64,000 nucleotides of DNA from Pseudomonas fluorescens (GCF_004683905.1 NZ_CP038438.1:2542001-2606000); one strand, 5' to 3'. Numbered from the stretch's first letter, positions 15,613-24,835 are shown. Made by a program: numbers and translations. Notes: a model not told the origin generated them from the letters alone.

Positions 15613-18222
15613 TTAGGCTTGAACGACTGGAATCTTGGCGTTCGCAGCAGCTTCACGGAACTCGGCGATCTGGTCGAAGGACAGGTAGCGGTAGACATCG
15701 GCCGCCATGCTGTCGATCTTGCCAGCGTATTCCATGTACTCCTCGACGGTCGGCAGGCGACCCAGGATCGAAGCCACGGACGCCAGCTCGGCCGAAGCCA
15801 GGTAGACGTTCGCGCCGTCGCCCAGACGGTTCGGGAAGTTACGGGTCGACGTCGAGACCACGGTGCTGTTCGGCTCAACGCGTGCCTGGTTACCCATGCA
15901 CAGCGAGCAGCCTGGCATTTCCATGCGTGCGCCAGCCTTGCCGTAAATGCCGTAGTAGCCTTCTTCGGTCAGTTGGTGAGCGTCCATCTTGGTCGGCGGC
16001 GACAGCCACAGACGGGTTGGCAGCTGACCTTTGACCTGATCCAGCAGTTTACCGGCAGCGCGGAAGTGACCGATGTTGGTCATGCACGAACCGATGAACA
16101 CTTCGTCGATCTTCTCGCCAGCGACGCTGGACAGCAGACGGGCGTCGTCCGGATCGTTCGGCGCGCACAGTACCGGCTCGTTGATGTCGGCCAGATCGAT
16201 TTCGATGACTTCGGCGTATTCGGCGTCGGCATCGGCTTCCATCAGCTCAGGGTTGGCGATCCAGGCTTCCATCGCTTGCGCGCGACGTTCCAGGGTACGT
16301 GCATCGCCGTAGCCTTCGCCGATCATCCAGCGCAGCAGGGTGATGTTGGACTGCAGGTACTCGGTGATCGACTCTTTCGACAGCTTGATGGTGCAACCGG
16401 CAGCCGAACGTTCGGCCGAGGCGTCGGACAGTTCGAACGCCTGTTCCAGGGTCAGACCTTCCAGGCCTTCGATCTCCAGGATGCGGCCGGAGAAGGCGTT
16501 TTTCTTGCCTTTCTTCTCGACGGTCAGCAGACCGTTCTGGATGGCGAAGTAAGGAATGGCATGAACCAGGTCACGCAGGGTGATGCCAGGTTTCATTTTG
16601 CCTTTGAAGCGCACCAGGATCGATTCCGGCATGTCCAGCGGCATGACACCGGTGGCAGCGGCGAACGCGACCAAACCGGAACCGGCCGGGAACGAGATGC
16701 CCATCGGGAAACGGGTGTGCGAGTCACCACCGGTACCCACGGTGTCCGGCAGCAGCATGCGGTTCAGCCACGAGTGGATGATGCCGTCGCCCGGACGCAG
16801 GGAAACGCCGCCGCGGGTCATGATGAAGTCAGGCAGGGTGTGGTGGGTGGTCACGTCGATCGGCTTCGGATACGCCGCGGTGTGGCAGAAGGACTGCATC
16901 ACCAGGTCAGCGGAGAAGCCCAGGCACGCCAGGTCTTTCAGTTCGTCACGGGTCATCGGACCGGTGGTGTCCTGAGAGCCCACGGTGGTCATCTTCGGTT
17001 CGCAGTAGGTGCCAGGACGAACGCCTTTGCCTTCCGCGAGACCGCACGCCTTGCCGACCATTTTCTGCGCCAGGGTGAAGCCCTTGGTGCTTTCAGCCGG
17101 TGCTTCCGGCTTCTTGAACAGATCGAATGCCGGCAGACCCAGTTCGGCACGAGCCTTCTCGGTCAGGCCACGGCCGATGATCAGCGGAATACGACCGCCG
17201 GCACGGACTTCGTCCAGCAGCACAGGGGTCTTCATTTCGAAGGTGGTGATGACTTCGTCGGTACCGTGCTTGCAGACTTTGCCAGCGTGCGGGTACAGGT
17301 CGATCACGTCGCCCATGTTCATGTTCGACACGTCGAACTCGATTGGCAGTGCGCCGGCATCTTCCATGGTGTTGTAGAAGATCGGAGCGATTTTGCTGCC
17401 GAAGCAGAAACCGCCAGCGCGCTTGTTCGGCACGTAAGGGATGTCGTCGCCGAAGAACCACAGCACCGAGTTGGTCGCCGATTTACGCGAGGAACCGGTA
17501 CCGACCACGTCACCGACGTAGGCGATCGGGAAGCCTTGACCGCGCATTTCTTCGATCTGCTTCATCGGGCCGGTCTTGCCTTGCTCGTCCGGAACGATGC
17601 CGTCACGGGCCATTTTCAGCATGGCCAGGGCGTGCAGCGGGATGTCAGGACGCGACCAGGCGTCTGGTGCAGGCGACAGGTCGTCGGTGTTGGTTTCGCC
17701 GGTGACCTTGAATACGCGCAGGCTGATCTTGTCGGCCAGGACAGGACGCTTCTTGAACCACTCGCCGTCAGCCCAGGATTGCAGCACGGCCTTGGCGTGA
17801 ACGTTGCCGTTCTTGGCTTTTTCAGCCACGTCGTGGAAGGCATCGAACATCAGCAGGGTGTGCTTGAGTTCTTCGGCAGCCACTGGCGCCAGCTCGGCGT
17901 TGTCCAGCAGTTCAACCAGAGTCACGATGTTGTAGCCGCCCTGCATGGTGCCGAGCAGTTCTACAGCACGCTTCTTGTCCAGCAGAGGGGAGGTGACTTC
18001 GCCTTTGGCCAGGGCCGACAGGAAACCGGCTTTGACGTAAGCGGCTTCGTCCACTCCTGGTGGTACGCGATTGGTGATCAGGTCAACGAGGAAAGCTTCT
18101 TCGCCAGCCGGAGGATTCTTCAGCAGCTCGACCAGGCCTGCAGTTTGTTCGGCGTTAAGCGGCTGGGGAACGATACCCAGGGCTGCACGCTCTTCGATAT
18201 GTTTGCGGTAGGCTTCAAGCAC
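15613..18222 (-). CDS. acnB: Aconitate hydratase B (bifunctional 2-methylisocitrate dehydratase)
   Basis: This 869-residue enzyme interconverts citrate and isocitrate in the TCA cycle and, in many bacteria, also handles 2-methyl-cis-aconitate. The AcnB domain order is seen: an N-terminal HEAT-like helical domain ([20 protein letters not shown]), then the swivelling domain, then the catalytic domains. The 4Fe-4S cluster cysteines are in [12 protein letters not shown] and [14 protein letters not shown]. The start is a GTG at 18222, with GAGGG about 9 bases upstream, giving the usual AcnB N-terminus. An in-frame extension to 18294 is not conserved in type. A long opposite-strand open frame across this gene is a codon-bias shadow. 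Confidence 0.98.
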   Translation of the reverse strand: MLEAYRKHIEERAALGIVPQPLNAEQTAGLVELLKNPPAGEEAFLVDLITNRVPPGVDEAAYVKAGFLSALAKGEVTSPLLDKKRAVELLGTMQGGYNIVTLVELLDNAELAPVAAEELKHTLLMFDAFHDVAEKAKNGNVHAKAVLQSWADGEWFKKRPVLADKISLRVFKVTGETNTDDLSPAPDAWSRPDIPLHALAMLKMARDGIVPDEQGKTGPMKQIEEMRGQGFPIAYVGDVVGTGSSRKSATNSVLWFFGDDIPYVPNKRAGGFCFGSKIAPIFYNTMEDAGALPIEFDVSNMNMGDVIDLYPHAGKVCKHGTDEVITTFEMKTPVLLDEVRAGGRIPLIIGRGLTEKARAELGLPAFDLFKKPEAPAESTKGFTLAQKMVGKACGLAEGKGVRPGTYCEPKMTTVGSQDTTGPMTRDELKDLACLGFSADLVMQSFCHTAAYPKPIDVTTHHTLPDFIMTRGGVSLRPGDGIIHSWLNRMLLPDTVGTGGDSHTRFPMGISFPAGSGLVAFAAATGVMPLDMPESILVRFKGKMKPGITLRDLVHAIPYFAIQNGLLTVEKKGKKNAFSGRILEIEGLEGLTLEQAFELSDASAERSAAGCTIKLSKESITEYLQSNITLLRWMIGEGYGDARTLERRAQAMEAWIANPELMEADADAEYAEVIEIDLADINEPVLCAPNDPDDARLLSSVAGEKIDEVFIGSCMTNIGHFRAAGKLLDQVKGQLPTRLWLSPPTKMDAHQLTEEGYYGIYGKAGARMEMPGCSLCMGNQARVEPNSTVVSTSTRNFPNRLGDGANVYLASAELASVASILGRLPTVEEYMEYAGKIDSMAADVYRYLSFDQIAEFREAAANAKIPVVQA

Positions 18223-18689
18223 AGTTATTACCCTCATCAGTGGTCCCAAATGGGTGTCCGGGACGCTCATCCCGAAATTGCCGTACTCATGCACCGCACG
18301 ACGTTGTGGGTCGTTTGGCCAGAATTACCGGCAATTCCTTACAGAAGCTGCTTTCAAAGTTTTACGCCTGCAGAACGGGGAGCTGATGAGGGTTGGCGTT
18401 GGGCTTTTCCCCGCTGGAAAAACCCTTCGCCAACACCGCTCTGAAGGAACGACTGTGCTCGTGACGCTTTGAAAACAGCTTCTAACGGACATTGGCGCCT
18501 TAAAAGGCTGGCTGATTCTACGGCAAAAAAAATTTAAAGGTAAGTCGCGCTCTATTGGACTTTGGTGGCGTTGTGCGCGGGCGAGGCAAACCGCGAGCCA
18601 GCGCTTGCCCCTGACGTTTGAGGGGTGATCAATGCCCGACAAAGGGCTAACATGCCGGCCTGTTCCGCGTTTCAGTGTTTTGCCAATTT
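18223..18689. other. Gene-free region between divergent acnB and the DUF1289 gene
   Basis: The 467 bases hold the promoters of both genes. The striking content is a nested inverted repeat at 18343-18483, described separately. Beyond it lies an A-rich stretch (ggcaaaaaaaatttaaagg, 18519-18541). No convincing coding frame was seen. Confidence 0.6.
18343..18483. repeat. Nested inverted-repeat element upstream of acnB
   Basis: Outer arms AGAAGCTGCTTTCAAAG (18343-18359) and CTTTGAAAACAGCTTCT (18467-18483) are complementary at 16 of 17 positions. Inside lies a separate hairpin at 18392-18434, with arms built from GTTGGCG, GGG and CTTTTCC against GGAAAAA, CCC and CGCCAAC. The 141-base unit resembles a small MITE or a structured RNA. 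No target duplication was seen. It lies about 120 bases ahead of the acnB start and could affect its mRNA leader. Confidence 0.5.
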
Positions 18690-19160
18690 ATGCCCAATCA
18701 GACCATCAAGACCCCCTGCGTCGGCCTCTGCTCCACTGTTTACGGAGATCTGGTGTGCCGTGGCTGCAAGCGTTTCCACCACGAAGTGATCCACTGGAAT
18801 GGTTACGGCGAGGAGGAAAAGCGTGCGGTGTGGTTGCGTCTGGAGCAATTGCTGTCACAAGTGATGGCGAGCAAGGTCGAGATCTTCGATTCGGCGCGGC
18901 TGCGCCAACAGCTGGAGCAGCGCAAGATCCGCTTCGTGCCGCATCAGTCGGAATATTGCTGGGCCTATCAGCTGATTGCGCGCGGGGCGCGGGTGATCAT
19001 TAATCTGGAAGCCTATGGGATGGTGTTGCTGCCGGAGTTCCGCGACTGGAACCTGCCGGCGTTGCGCGATGCCATTGATCGGGAATTTTTCCTGCTGTCG
19101 GAAGCGCATTATCAGCGCTACATCGCCCCGGGCTTCCTCAAGGACGTCTTTGGCGCCTGA
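18690..19160 (+). CDS. DUF1289-domain protein
   Basis: The protein has 156 residues. The N-terminal 50 residues carry the DUF1289 cysteine pattern (TPCVGLCSTVYGDLVCRGCKR), which probably binds a metal or iron-sulfur centre, followed by the typical WNGYGEEEKRAVWLRLEQLL. The remaining 100 residues are an extension of unknown role that is usual in Pseudomonas versions. The ATG at 18690 (MPNQTIKTPC) was chosen over 18675. It diverges from acnB and runs toward the universal stress protein gene, with a REP pair between. Its biochemical role is not known to me. Confidence 0.8.
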   Translation: MPNQTIKTPCVGLCSTVYGDLVCRGCKRFHHEVIHWNGYGEEEKRAVWLRLEQLLSQVMASKVEIFDSARLRQQLEQRKIRFVPHQSEYCWAYQLIARGARVIINLEAYGMVLLPEFRDWNLPALRDAIDREFFLLSEAHYQRYIAPGFLKDVFGA

Positions 19161-19170
19161 AGATCAAAAG

Positions 19171-19237
19171 CTTCGCGAGCAAGCCCGCTCCCACAGGAGA
19201 TTGCATTCCAAATGTGGGAGCGGGCTTGCTCGCGAAG
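19171..19237. repeat. REP inverted pair, GTGGGAGCGGGCTTGCTCGC type
   Basis: CTTCGCGAGCAAGCCCGCTC and its complement flank a 17-base loop between two converging genes. Confidence 0.9.
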
Positions 19238-19261
19238 ACTGACTTTCAAACGCCGCAGTCC

Positions 19262-20125
19262 CTAATGCTTCACCGCCAACTCCACCAGATGATCTTCAAT
19301 CTCCTCCGGCTTGAGCACCAGCACGTCGCTTTCCAGGGCATCCAGCACCACTTCGGCGGTATTGCCGATCAGTGCGCCTGACAACCCGGTGCGCGCCACA
19401 GTGCCGATCACCGTCACCGCCGCCTGCAGCTTGTGCGCCATGAATGGGATCAGCACGTCGGCCGGGCCTTCCTCGATGTGCAGGTGTTCGTCGTCCACAT
19501 CGAACTCGGCCTGAAACGCCTTGCACTGCTCGCGGTATTTCGCCTCGATGGTTTCCTTGAGTTGAAAGGTCGGATCCGCCGCCGAGAGCATGGGTGACGG
19601 ATGCGCCGTGATCACATGCAGATGCGCCTTGGCGAGGCTGGCAATGTCGTAGCCGTGATCAATGATCGTGGTGTGCAAATGCCGGTGTTCGCCATCGGCA
19701 TTGCCCACGTCCACAGCCGCAAGAATCACCCGGTCTTTCCAGGAAGTGGATGTTTTTACCAATAGCACCGGGGTCGGGCAGTGCCGCAGCAGTTTCCAGT
19801 CGGCCGGCGTCAGCAGGGCCTTTTTCAGCGCACTGTCGGGATAGTGCTGCTTGACCACCAGCCCGCAGCCTTCGGCCTGCTGCACATCGATGATGGTTTC
19901 ATGCAGGCTCTCGTTCCACGCCTGTTCGGTGGTCGCGCTGTAGCCATCCGCCAGCAGCGCGGCTTTGAGCACGCCGAGCATGCCGGCGTGGTCGTGCTTG
20001 CGGTCGCACACCAGCAGGTGCAGATGGGCCTGGGTCACGCCGGCGATCAACTTGGCGCGCTTGAGCGCCAGGCTTTCCGAATGTTCGGGTTCGATGACCA
20101 CCAGAATGCTGCGAATGGCTTGCAT
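19262..20125 (-). CDS. Tandem-domain universal stress protein (UspE-like)
   Basis: The 287-residue protein consists of two Usp alpha/beta domains (about 1-140 and 150-287). Both begin with a hydrophobic strand and an Asp or Glu (ILVVIEPEHSES; VILAAVDVGNAD). The second ends with the glycine-rich GTVARTGLSGALIGNTAE, which resembles the ATP-binding loop. The start at 20125 (MQAIRSI) follows GGAG. Upstream is a perfect ANR/FNR consensus at the spacing of an activated promoter, so expression is expected in low oxygen, as known for several P. aeruginosa Usp proteins needed for anaerobic survival. Confidence 0.9.
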   Translation of the reverse strand: MQAIRSILVVIEPEHSESLALKRAKLIAGVTQAHLHLLVCDRKHDHAGMLGVLKAALLADGYSATTEQAWNESLHETIIDVQQAEGCGLVVKQHYPDSALKKALLTPADWKLLRHCPTPVLLVKTSTSWKDRVILAAVDVGNADGEHRHLHTTIIDHGYDIASLAKAHLHVITAHPSPMLSAADPTFQLKETIEAKYREQCKAFQAEFDVDDEHLHIEEGPADVLIPFMAHKLQAAVTVIGTVARTGLSGALIGNTAEVVLDALESDVLVLKPEEIEDHLVELAVKH

Positions 20126-20166
20126 GAGCGGAGTCTCCAGCAAAGAAAAGGCACGGCGTTGCACAA

Positions 20167-20209
20167 CTATAGTTGCTGCTCATGCGCCTGCGACTTGATA
20201 CATATCAAC
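20167..20209 (-). promoter_or_regulatory. ANR/FNR-type promoter of the universal stress gene
   Basis: TTGATACATATCAA at 20196-20209 matches the FNR/ANR consensus TTGAT-N4-ATCAA exactly. On the minus strand, TATAGT (20172-20167) is a good -10 element, placing the start of transcription near 20160. The centre of the box would then be about 41-42 bases upstream, the classical position for a class II FNR activator site. It may also act on the divergent miaE gene, whose start is 76 bases away on the other side. Confidence 0.8.
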
Positions 20210-20284
20210 GCCTGCGACTGGTGGTCTGCGGGCAGGCCGGTATAATCGGCGGCCTTTGCTCGTACACCTTTTACCGTGAGCCCC

Positions 20285-20893
20285 ATGATCCTTCCCGAAA
20301 TCCACGAATTCCTTGGCTGCCGCACGCCCGACGCCTGGGTCCAGGCGGCACTGGCCGATCAGGAAACCCTGCTGATCGACCACAAGAACTGCGAGTTCAA
20401 GGCCGCCAGTACCGCGTTGAGCCTGATTGCCAAGTACCATTCCCACGTCGACCTGATCAACATGATGTCGCGTCTGGCCCGGGAAGAGCTGGTGCACCAC
20501 GAACAAGTCATGCGCATCATGAAACGCCGCAAGATCGAGCTGCGCCAGTTGCACGCCGGGCGTTACGCCTCGGGCCTGCGCAAAGTGGTGCGCAGCCATG
20601 AGCCGGTGAAACTGGTGGATACGCTGGTGGTCGGCGCATTTATCGAAGCGCGCAGTTGCGAGCGTTTCGAAGCGCTGGTGCCGCATCTGGACGAAGAACT
20701 CGGCAAGTTCTATTTCGGCCTGCTGAAAAGCGAGGCGCGGCACTTTCAGGGTTATCTGAAACTGGCTTACCAGTACGGCGACGCGAAGGACATCGCTCAG
20801 GTGATCGACAAGGTGCGTGCGGCCGAGCAGGAGCTGATCGAGTCGCCGGACGAAGAGTTCCGCTTCCACAGTGGTGTGCCGGCCGCGGCCTGA
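20285..20893 (+). CDS. miaE: tRNA 2-methylthio-N6-isopentenyladenosine-37 hydroxylase
   Basis: This 202-residue non-heme diiron monooxygenase hydroxylates the isopentenyl group of ms2i6A37 in tRNA, using oxygen. The start region LPEIHEFLGCRTPDAWVQAAL is typical of MiaE. Metal ligands are visible in CEFKAASTA, REELVHHEQ, AFIEARSCERF and SEARHFQGYL, the paired E-X2-H pattern of the ferritin-like fold. The ATG at 20285 was chosen over an in-frame GTG at 20276. A terminator follows at 20937. It diverges from the oxygen-regulated stress gene, which is interesting as the enzyme needs oxygen. Confidence 0.94.
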   Translation: MILPEIHEFLGCRTPDAWVQAALADQETLLIDHKNCEFKAASTALSLIAKYHSHVDLINMMSRLAREELVHHEQVMRIMKRRKIELRQLHAGRYASGLRKVVRSHEPVKLVDTLVVGAFIEARSCERFEALVPHLDEELGKFYFGLLKSEARHFQGYLKLAYQYGDAKDIAQVIDKVRAAEQELIESPDEEFRFHSGVPAAA

Positions 20894-20936
20894 AACACAA
20901 ACTGTTAAAAACTCTTAAGAGTATGAAATATCACCG

Positions 20937-20962
20937 AAAACCGGCCCCTGCGGCCGGTTTTT
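20937..20962 (+). terminator. Intrinsic terminator of miaE
   Basis: AAAACCGGCC and GGCCGGTTTTT arms around a short loop, with the T-tract on the plus strand, 44 bases after the miaE stop. A 12-base palindrome ACTCTTAAGAGT lies just upstream at 20911-20922. Confidence 0.88.
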
Positions 20963-21040
20963 GCTGCCCGAAACAACGCCTCGCCGACGAATCCCGCCAT
21001 ACTGTCGCCCACTTCACACATGGGTTGGCAGACGGTCGTT

Positions 21041-21748
21041 ATGGATAACCTGGGTTTTGGCAAAGTCCTGCTGGTCGAAGACGATGAGCGTCTGGCCACG
21101 TTGATTGCGCACTTTCTCGAACAACATGGCTACGAGGTGCGCGCGGTGCATCGCGGTGATCTGGCAGTGGCCGCGTTTCTCGAGTTCCAGCCCAAAGTGG
21201 TGGTGCTCGACCTGATGCTGCCGGGGCAGAGCGGCCTGCACGTGTGCCGGGAAATCCGCAGCGTGTCGGACACGCCAATTGTCATCCTTACCGCCAAGGA
21301 AGACGACCTCGACCATATTCTCGGCCTGGAATCCGGCGCCGACGACTACGTGATCAAACCGATCAAACCGCCGGTACTGCTCGCTCGGCTGCGCGCCTTG
21401 CAGCGGCGGCAGATGCCGGAAGCCGGCGTGGTCAGTGCGCTGGAGTTCGGACGCTTGAGCATCGATCGCAGCTGTCGCGAAGTGCGTCTGGCCGGCGAGA
21501 TCATCGAAATGACCACCATGGAATTCGAGCTGCTGTGGTTGCTGGCCAGCGCCGCCGGCAAGACCCTGTCCCGCGATGACATCCTCAATCGCATGCGCGG
21601 TATCGCTTTTGACGGGCTCAACCGCAGCGTCGACGTGTACATCAGCAAGTTGCGCAACAAACTCAAGGACAACCCACGCGAACCGGTGTGCATCAAGACC
21701 GTGTGGGGCAAGGGGTATCTGTTCAATCCGTTCGCGTGGGAGCTGTAG
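21041..21748 (+). CDS. rstA: RstA-like response regulator (OmpR/PhoB family)
   Basis: The 235-residue protein has a receiver domain (about 7-120) with acidic pair VEDDE, phospho-acceptor Asp in VVVLDLMLPGQSG, Thr in VILTAKED and Lys in DDYVIKPIKPP. A winged-helix output domain (about 135-232) follows. The C-terminus KTVWGKGYLFNPFAWEL and the segment FDGLNRSVDVYISKLRNKL closely resemble E. coli RstA. The ATG at 21041 (MDNLGFG) is used; 21020 is an alternative. The kinase gene starts on the base after its stop codon, so the pair is translationally linked. Confidence 0.88.
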   Translation: MDNLGFGKVLLVEDDERLATLIAHFLEQHGYEVRAVHRGDLAVAAFLEFQPKVVVLDLMLPGQSGLHVCREIRSVSDTPIVILTAKEDDLDHILGLESGADDYVIKPIKPPVLLARLRALQRRQMPEAGVVSALEFGRLSIDRSCREVRLAGEIIEMTTMEFELLWLLASAAGKTLSRDDILNRMRGIAFDGLNRSVDVYISKLRNKLKDNPREPVCIKTVWGKGYLFNPFAWEL

Positions 21749-23035
21749 ATGCTGCGGTTATTCCTCGGGCTGTTTCTGGTGATGACGGTGGGCCTGGTCC
21801 TGGCCCTGCAAACTGTCGAGCGTACGTTCGATGCCTTGCTCGACTATCAGATGCAGGACTACAACCGCGAGGCGGTGCGTGGTCAGGCCTGGACGCTGGG
21901 GGAGTTGCTGCGCAACCTCGACAGCCCGGCCCGTGAAAAACAATTGCAGGCCCTGCGCCCGCACTATGGCCTGGGGTTGACCTTGGTCGACGCCGATCAA
22001 CTGGCGCTCAGCGACGAGGAAAAAGCCGAGCTGGCTCAAGGCTTGCTGGTGATCCGCGACAAATACACCCAATACATTTCAGCCATCGACGGCGGCTCGC
22101 AACTGCTCAGCATTCGCTTGCCCGCCGAACCCAGCCTGATGCCGTTCTACATTGCCGGTGCCTACTTGATGATCGCCGTGCTGATCGGCTGTGTGTTGTT
22201 TTTCTGGGTGCGTCCGCACTGGCGCGATCTGGAAAAACTGCGTCTGGCCGCCGAGCGCTTTGGCGACAACGACCTGTCGGTGCGCATTCAACTGTCCAAG
22301 CGCTCGAACATTCGCGATCTGGCTGAACACTTCAACCTGATGGCGGCGCGCATCGAGAGTTTGATCGCCAATCAGCGTGAGCTGACCAACGCGGTGTCCC
22401 ACGAACTGCGCACGCCGATTGCGCGATTGTCGTTCGAACTCGACCAGCTCAAGCAACAGCCGGACGCCAGCCAGAACCGCGAACTGATCGCCGACATGTA
22501 CGCCGACCTTGGCGAGCTGGAAGAAATGGTCTCCGAGCTGCTGACCTACGCCAGCCTCGAACGTGGCGCGACGGTGATCAAGTGCGAAAACATTCAAGCG
22601 GCCAACTGGCTCGACAGCGTGGTCGGCAGTGTGGCGCTGGAGGCGGAAGCGGCGGGGGTGCAGTTGCTGATTGGTGATTGCCTGCTCGACACCGTGCGCA
22701 TCGAGCCGCGGTTCATGGCGCGGGCGGTGATCAATCTGCTGCGCAACGCCATTCGTTATGCCGAGCAGCGAGTCGAAGTGACGCTGGTGCGCAGCGGCGA
22801 TTACTACGAAGTGCGGGTCAACGACGACGGCCCGGGTGTGCCGGTGGAAGGTCGGGAGAAAATCTTCGAGCCGTTCTCGCGGCTGGATGCCAGTCGCGAC
22901 CGTCGTACCGGCGGTTTCGGCCTGGGTCTGGCGCTGGTGCGGCGGGTGTCGCAGTCTCATGGCGGGCAGGTCGAGGTCGGGGAATCAGTGTGGGGTGGGG
23001 CGTCGTTCCGGATGACCTGGGCGCATCTGGACTGA
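21749..23035 (+). CDS. rstB: RstB-like sensor histidine kinase
   Basis: The 428-residue inner-membrane kinase has membrane segments at about 3-22 and 132-152, enclosing a periplasmic sensor domain of about 110 residues. A HAMP domain contains WVRPHWRDLEKLRLAAERFGD, the segment that most resembles RstB. The H-box is NAVSHELRTPIARLSFELDQL. The ATPase domain has N (INLLRNAIRYAE), G1 (NDDGPGVP) and G2 (GGFGLGLALV) boxes. All residues needed for activity are present. It should phosphorylate the RstA-like regulator encoded directly upstream. The stimulus is unknown. Confidence 0.88.
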   Translation: MLRLFLGLFLVMTVGLVLALQTVERTFDALLDYQMQDYNREAVRGQAWTLGELLRNLDSPAREKQLQALRPHYGLGLTLVDADQLALSDEEKAELAQGLLVIRDKYTQYISAIDGGSQLLSIRLPAEPSLMPFYIAGAYLMIAVLIGCVLFFWVRPHWRDLEKLRLAAERFGDNDLSVRIQLSKRSNIRDLAEHFNLMAARIESLIANQRELTNAVSHELRTPIARLSFELDQLKQQPDASQNRELIADMYADLGELEEMVSELLTYASLERGATVIKCENIQAANWLDSVVGSVALEAEAAGVQLLIGDCLLDTVRIEPRFMARAVINLLRNAIRYAEQRVEVTLVRSGDYYEVRVNDDGPGVPVEGREKIFEPFSRLDASRDRRTGGFGLGLALVRRVSQSHGGQVEVGESVWGGASFRMTWAHLD

Positions 23036-23052
23036 TTTGTGTAGACAGGTTG

Positions 23053-23129
23053 GGCCCTATCGCGAGCAGGCTCACTCCTACATTTGGAATGCATTCCCTT
23101 GTAGGAGTGAGCCTGCTCGCGATAGGGCC
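23053..23129. repeat. REP inverted pair, GTAGGAGTGAGCCTGCTCGC type
   Basis: GGCCCTATCGCGAGCAGGCT and its complement form 30-base arms separated by about 17 bases, between the converging rstB-like and GFA genes. Confidence 0.9.
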
Positions 23130-23153
23130 ATCAATCACAACACAACCCCCTGC

Positions 23154-23642
23154 TCATTTGACCAATCCCAACCGCTCATGCCACTGCGCAATCGACTCCT
23201 CGGGATACACCGCAAACTGCTTGTCCTTGGGTTTCGCATCCACCTCGACCCAGGGCGCCTTCGACCCCAGCATCAAATGCGTGTGCTGCGGCGGCACCGG
23301 CAGTGGCGTATCGATGGCCGAGGCGAATGGATGAATCAACTCCGGCCATTCCGGGCTGAACAGCCACAAGCCGCTGCCGCACTGTGAGCAGAAATGCCGC
23401 TCGGCGGTGCTGCGATGGGCACGTTTTTCACCTGCTTCCTTCATCTTCGCGTGGTAGATGCTGATGTGCTTGCGCCCCTGAACCTTGAGGCTGGCCGCAT
23501 CGCCACCGAGGTTGATCGCATAGCCGCCACCGCCTTGAGTCTTGCGGCAGATCGAGCAGTAGCAGCGTTGATAGGGGTAGGGATGGGCGCTGGTCAGGCT
23601 GAAAGTGACGGCGCCGCAATGGCAGGAGCCTTCGAGGTGCAT
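23154..23642 (-). CDS. GFA/CENP-V family zinc protein
   Basis: The 162-residue protein has the zinc-binding cysteine pattern of the glutathione-dependent formaldehyde-activating (GFA) fold: GSCHCGAVTF, RCYCSICRK and HFCSQCGSGLW. The family name comes from the founding enzyme, but most members have unknown substrates, often thiol adducts. The ATG at 23642 (MHLEGSCHCG) gives the standard N-terminus; an upstream start at 23702 adds 20 unlikely residues. A second, shorter member is at 41045-41437. Confidence 0.88.
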   Translation of the reverse strand: MHLEGSCHCGAVTFSLTSAHPYPYQRCYCSICRKTQGGGGYAINLGGDAASLKVQGRKHISIYHAKMKEAGEKRAHRSTAERHFCSQCGSGLWLFSPEWPELIHPFASAIDTPLPVPPQHTHLMLGSKAPWVEVDAKPKDKQFAVYPEESIAQWHERLGLVK

Positions 23643-23710
23643 GTTGGGCCTCCGGTTGGCTGAAGTGGGTGCGGTTGAGCCTAGAAGATTTGTGGTGATC
23701 ATGTTGACGC

Positions 23711-23778
23711 CTTCGCGAGCAAGCCCGCTCCCACAGGGGAACGCATTTCAAAGTGTGGGAGCGGGCTTGCTCGCGAAG
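23711..23778. repeat. REP inverted pair, GTGGGAGCGGGCTTGCTCGC type
   Basis: CTTCGCGAGCAAGCCCGCTC and complement around a 20-base loop, in the divergent gap between the GFA gene and the LysR gene. Confidence 0.9.
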
Positions 23779-23851
23779 AACGATAACGCGGTGCCACTGG
23801 ACGCCTGCTCAAGGCCCGGTCAGCATGTCCCCAAAAAAGGCACCCCAACCC

Positions 23852-24736
23852 ATGCGAAGACTCCCCTCACTGGCGGCCCTGCGAACCTTCGAATGCGCCG
23901 CCCGCCACGCGCATTTCGGCCGGGCTGCCGCCGAGTTGTGCGTCACCGACAGCGCGGTCAGCCACCAGATCCGTCAGCTCGAAGAGCAACTGGGCGTCTC
24001 GCTGTTCATCCGCGAAGGCCGGCAGATCCGCCCGACCATCGCCGCCGGACGCCTGATGCAGAGCCTGCAGCAGGCCTTCGAACTGATCGGCGAGGCCTGC
24101 GATGAACTGCGCGATCCTTCCTCGCTGGCGGTGTTGCGCCTGGCGGTCACCGCCGAGCTGGCGCAAAAGTGGCTGATGAACCGCCTCACCGATTTCTACG
24201 CACGCTATCCGCACATCACCCTGCATCTCTACGAACAGCCGATCGACGCCAGCGCGCCGGGCGAAGACATCGACCTGGCGATCACCTACGGCACCGGCCC
24301 GGTGGACAGCAGCGCCTACTTCGTACGGCCGTTGCCGGCGCTGCAATTCTTCCCGGTATGCAGCCCGGGGCTGTTCAACCAGGGCACCCTGAAAACCCCG
24401 AAAGACCTGGCGCGCCACTGCCTGCTGCACGACGATCAGGACGGCAAGACCTGGACCGCATGGCTGACCAGTCACGCCGGCGATCTGCGCCCGCAGCGCC
24501 AGTTGTATTTCGCCCATGCCGGTCTGGCGCTGGAAGCGGCGGCACAGGGGCAGGGTGTGGCGATGGGCGACAACCTCACCGCGCAGGAGGACTTGCTGAG
24601 CGGGCGGCTGGTGCGGCCATTCACCTCGAGCATGACCGCGCTCGGCCAGTACGCGCTGGTCTGCGAACGGCTGCGCCTGGAGCGGCCGGCGGTGGCGCAG
24701 ATGCTTGAATGGTTCAACGATCAACTGGCCGATTGA
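23852..24736 (+). CDS. GcvA-type LysR transcriptional regulator
   Basis: The 294-residue protein begins MRRLPSLAALRTFECAARH, the N-terminus typical of the GcvA/AmpR branch. The HTH continues FGRAAAELCVTDSAVSHQIR. The effector domain (90-290) includes DLAITYGTGPVDSSAYFVRPL and QGQGVAMGDNLTAQEDLLSG. The start at 23852 is preferred because AAAAGG precedes it; an in-frame ATG at 23825 is possible. It is upstream of and co-oriented with the agmatine deiminase gene, with a 14-base palindrome in the gap, so it likely regulates that gene (inference). Confidence 0.9.
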   Translation: MRRLPSLAALRTFECAARHAHFGRAAAELCVTDSAVSHQIRQLEEQLGVSLFIREGRQIRPTIAAGRLMQSLQQAFELIGEACDELRDPSSLAVLRLAVTAELAQKWLMNRLTDFYARYPHITLHLYEQPIDASAPGEDIDLAITYGTGPVDSSAYFVRPLPALQFFPVCSPGLFNQGTLKTPKDLARHCLLHDDQDGKTWTAWLTSHAGDLRPQRQLYFAHAGLALEAAAQGQGVAMGDNLTAQEDLLSGRLVRPFTSSMTALGQYALVCERLRLERPAVAQMLEWFNDQLAD

Positions 24737-24738
24737 TG

Positions 24739-24752
24739 AGTTGAATTCAACT
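24739..24752. promoter_or_regulatory. Perfect 14-base palindrome AGTTGAATTCAACT
   Basis: The palindrome lies 3 bases after the LysR stop codon and about 83 bases ahead of the agmatine deiminase start. Position and symmetry suit an operator for the LysR protein or another dimeric regulator; no direct evidence. Confidence 0.35.
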
Positions 24753-24835
24753 GTTCCGCAATATTCATCGTTGGCGGGCCAGCCGTCCGCGACCGTAGCC
24801 TGTGGTCATTCCCAACCCCAAGACGAGGTTTGACC

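Noticed and set aside
15583..18444. A 953-codon open frame on the plus strand opposite acnB
   Set aside because: It is antisense to an unmistakable acnB over its whole length and has the His/Gln/Arg/Val-rich composition of a codon-bias shadow; no domain is recognisable.
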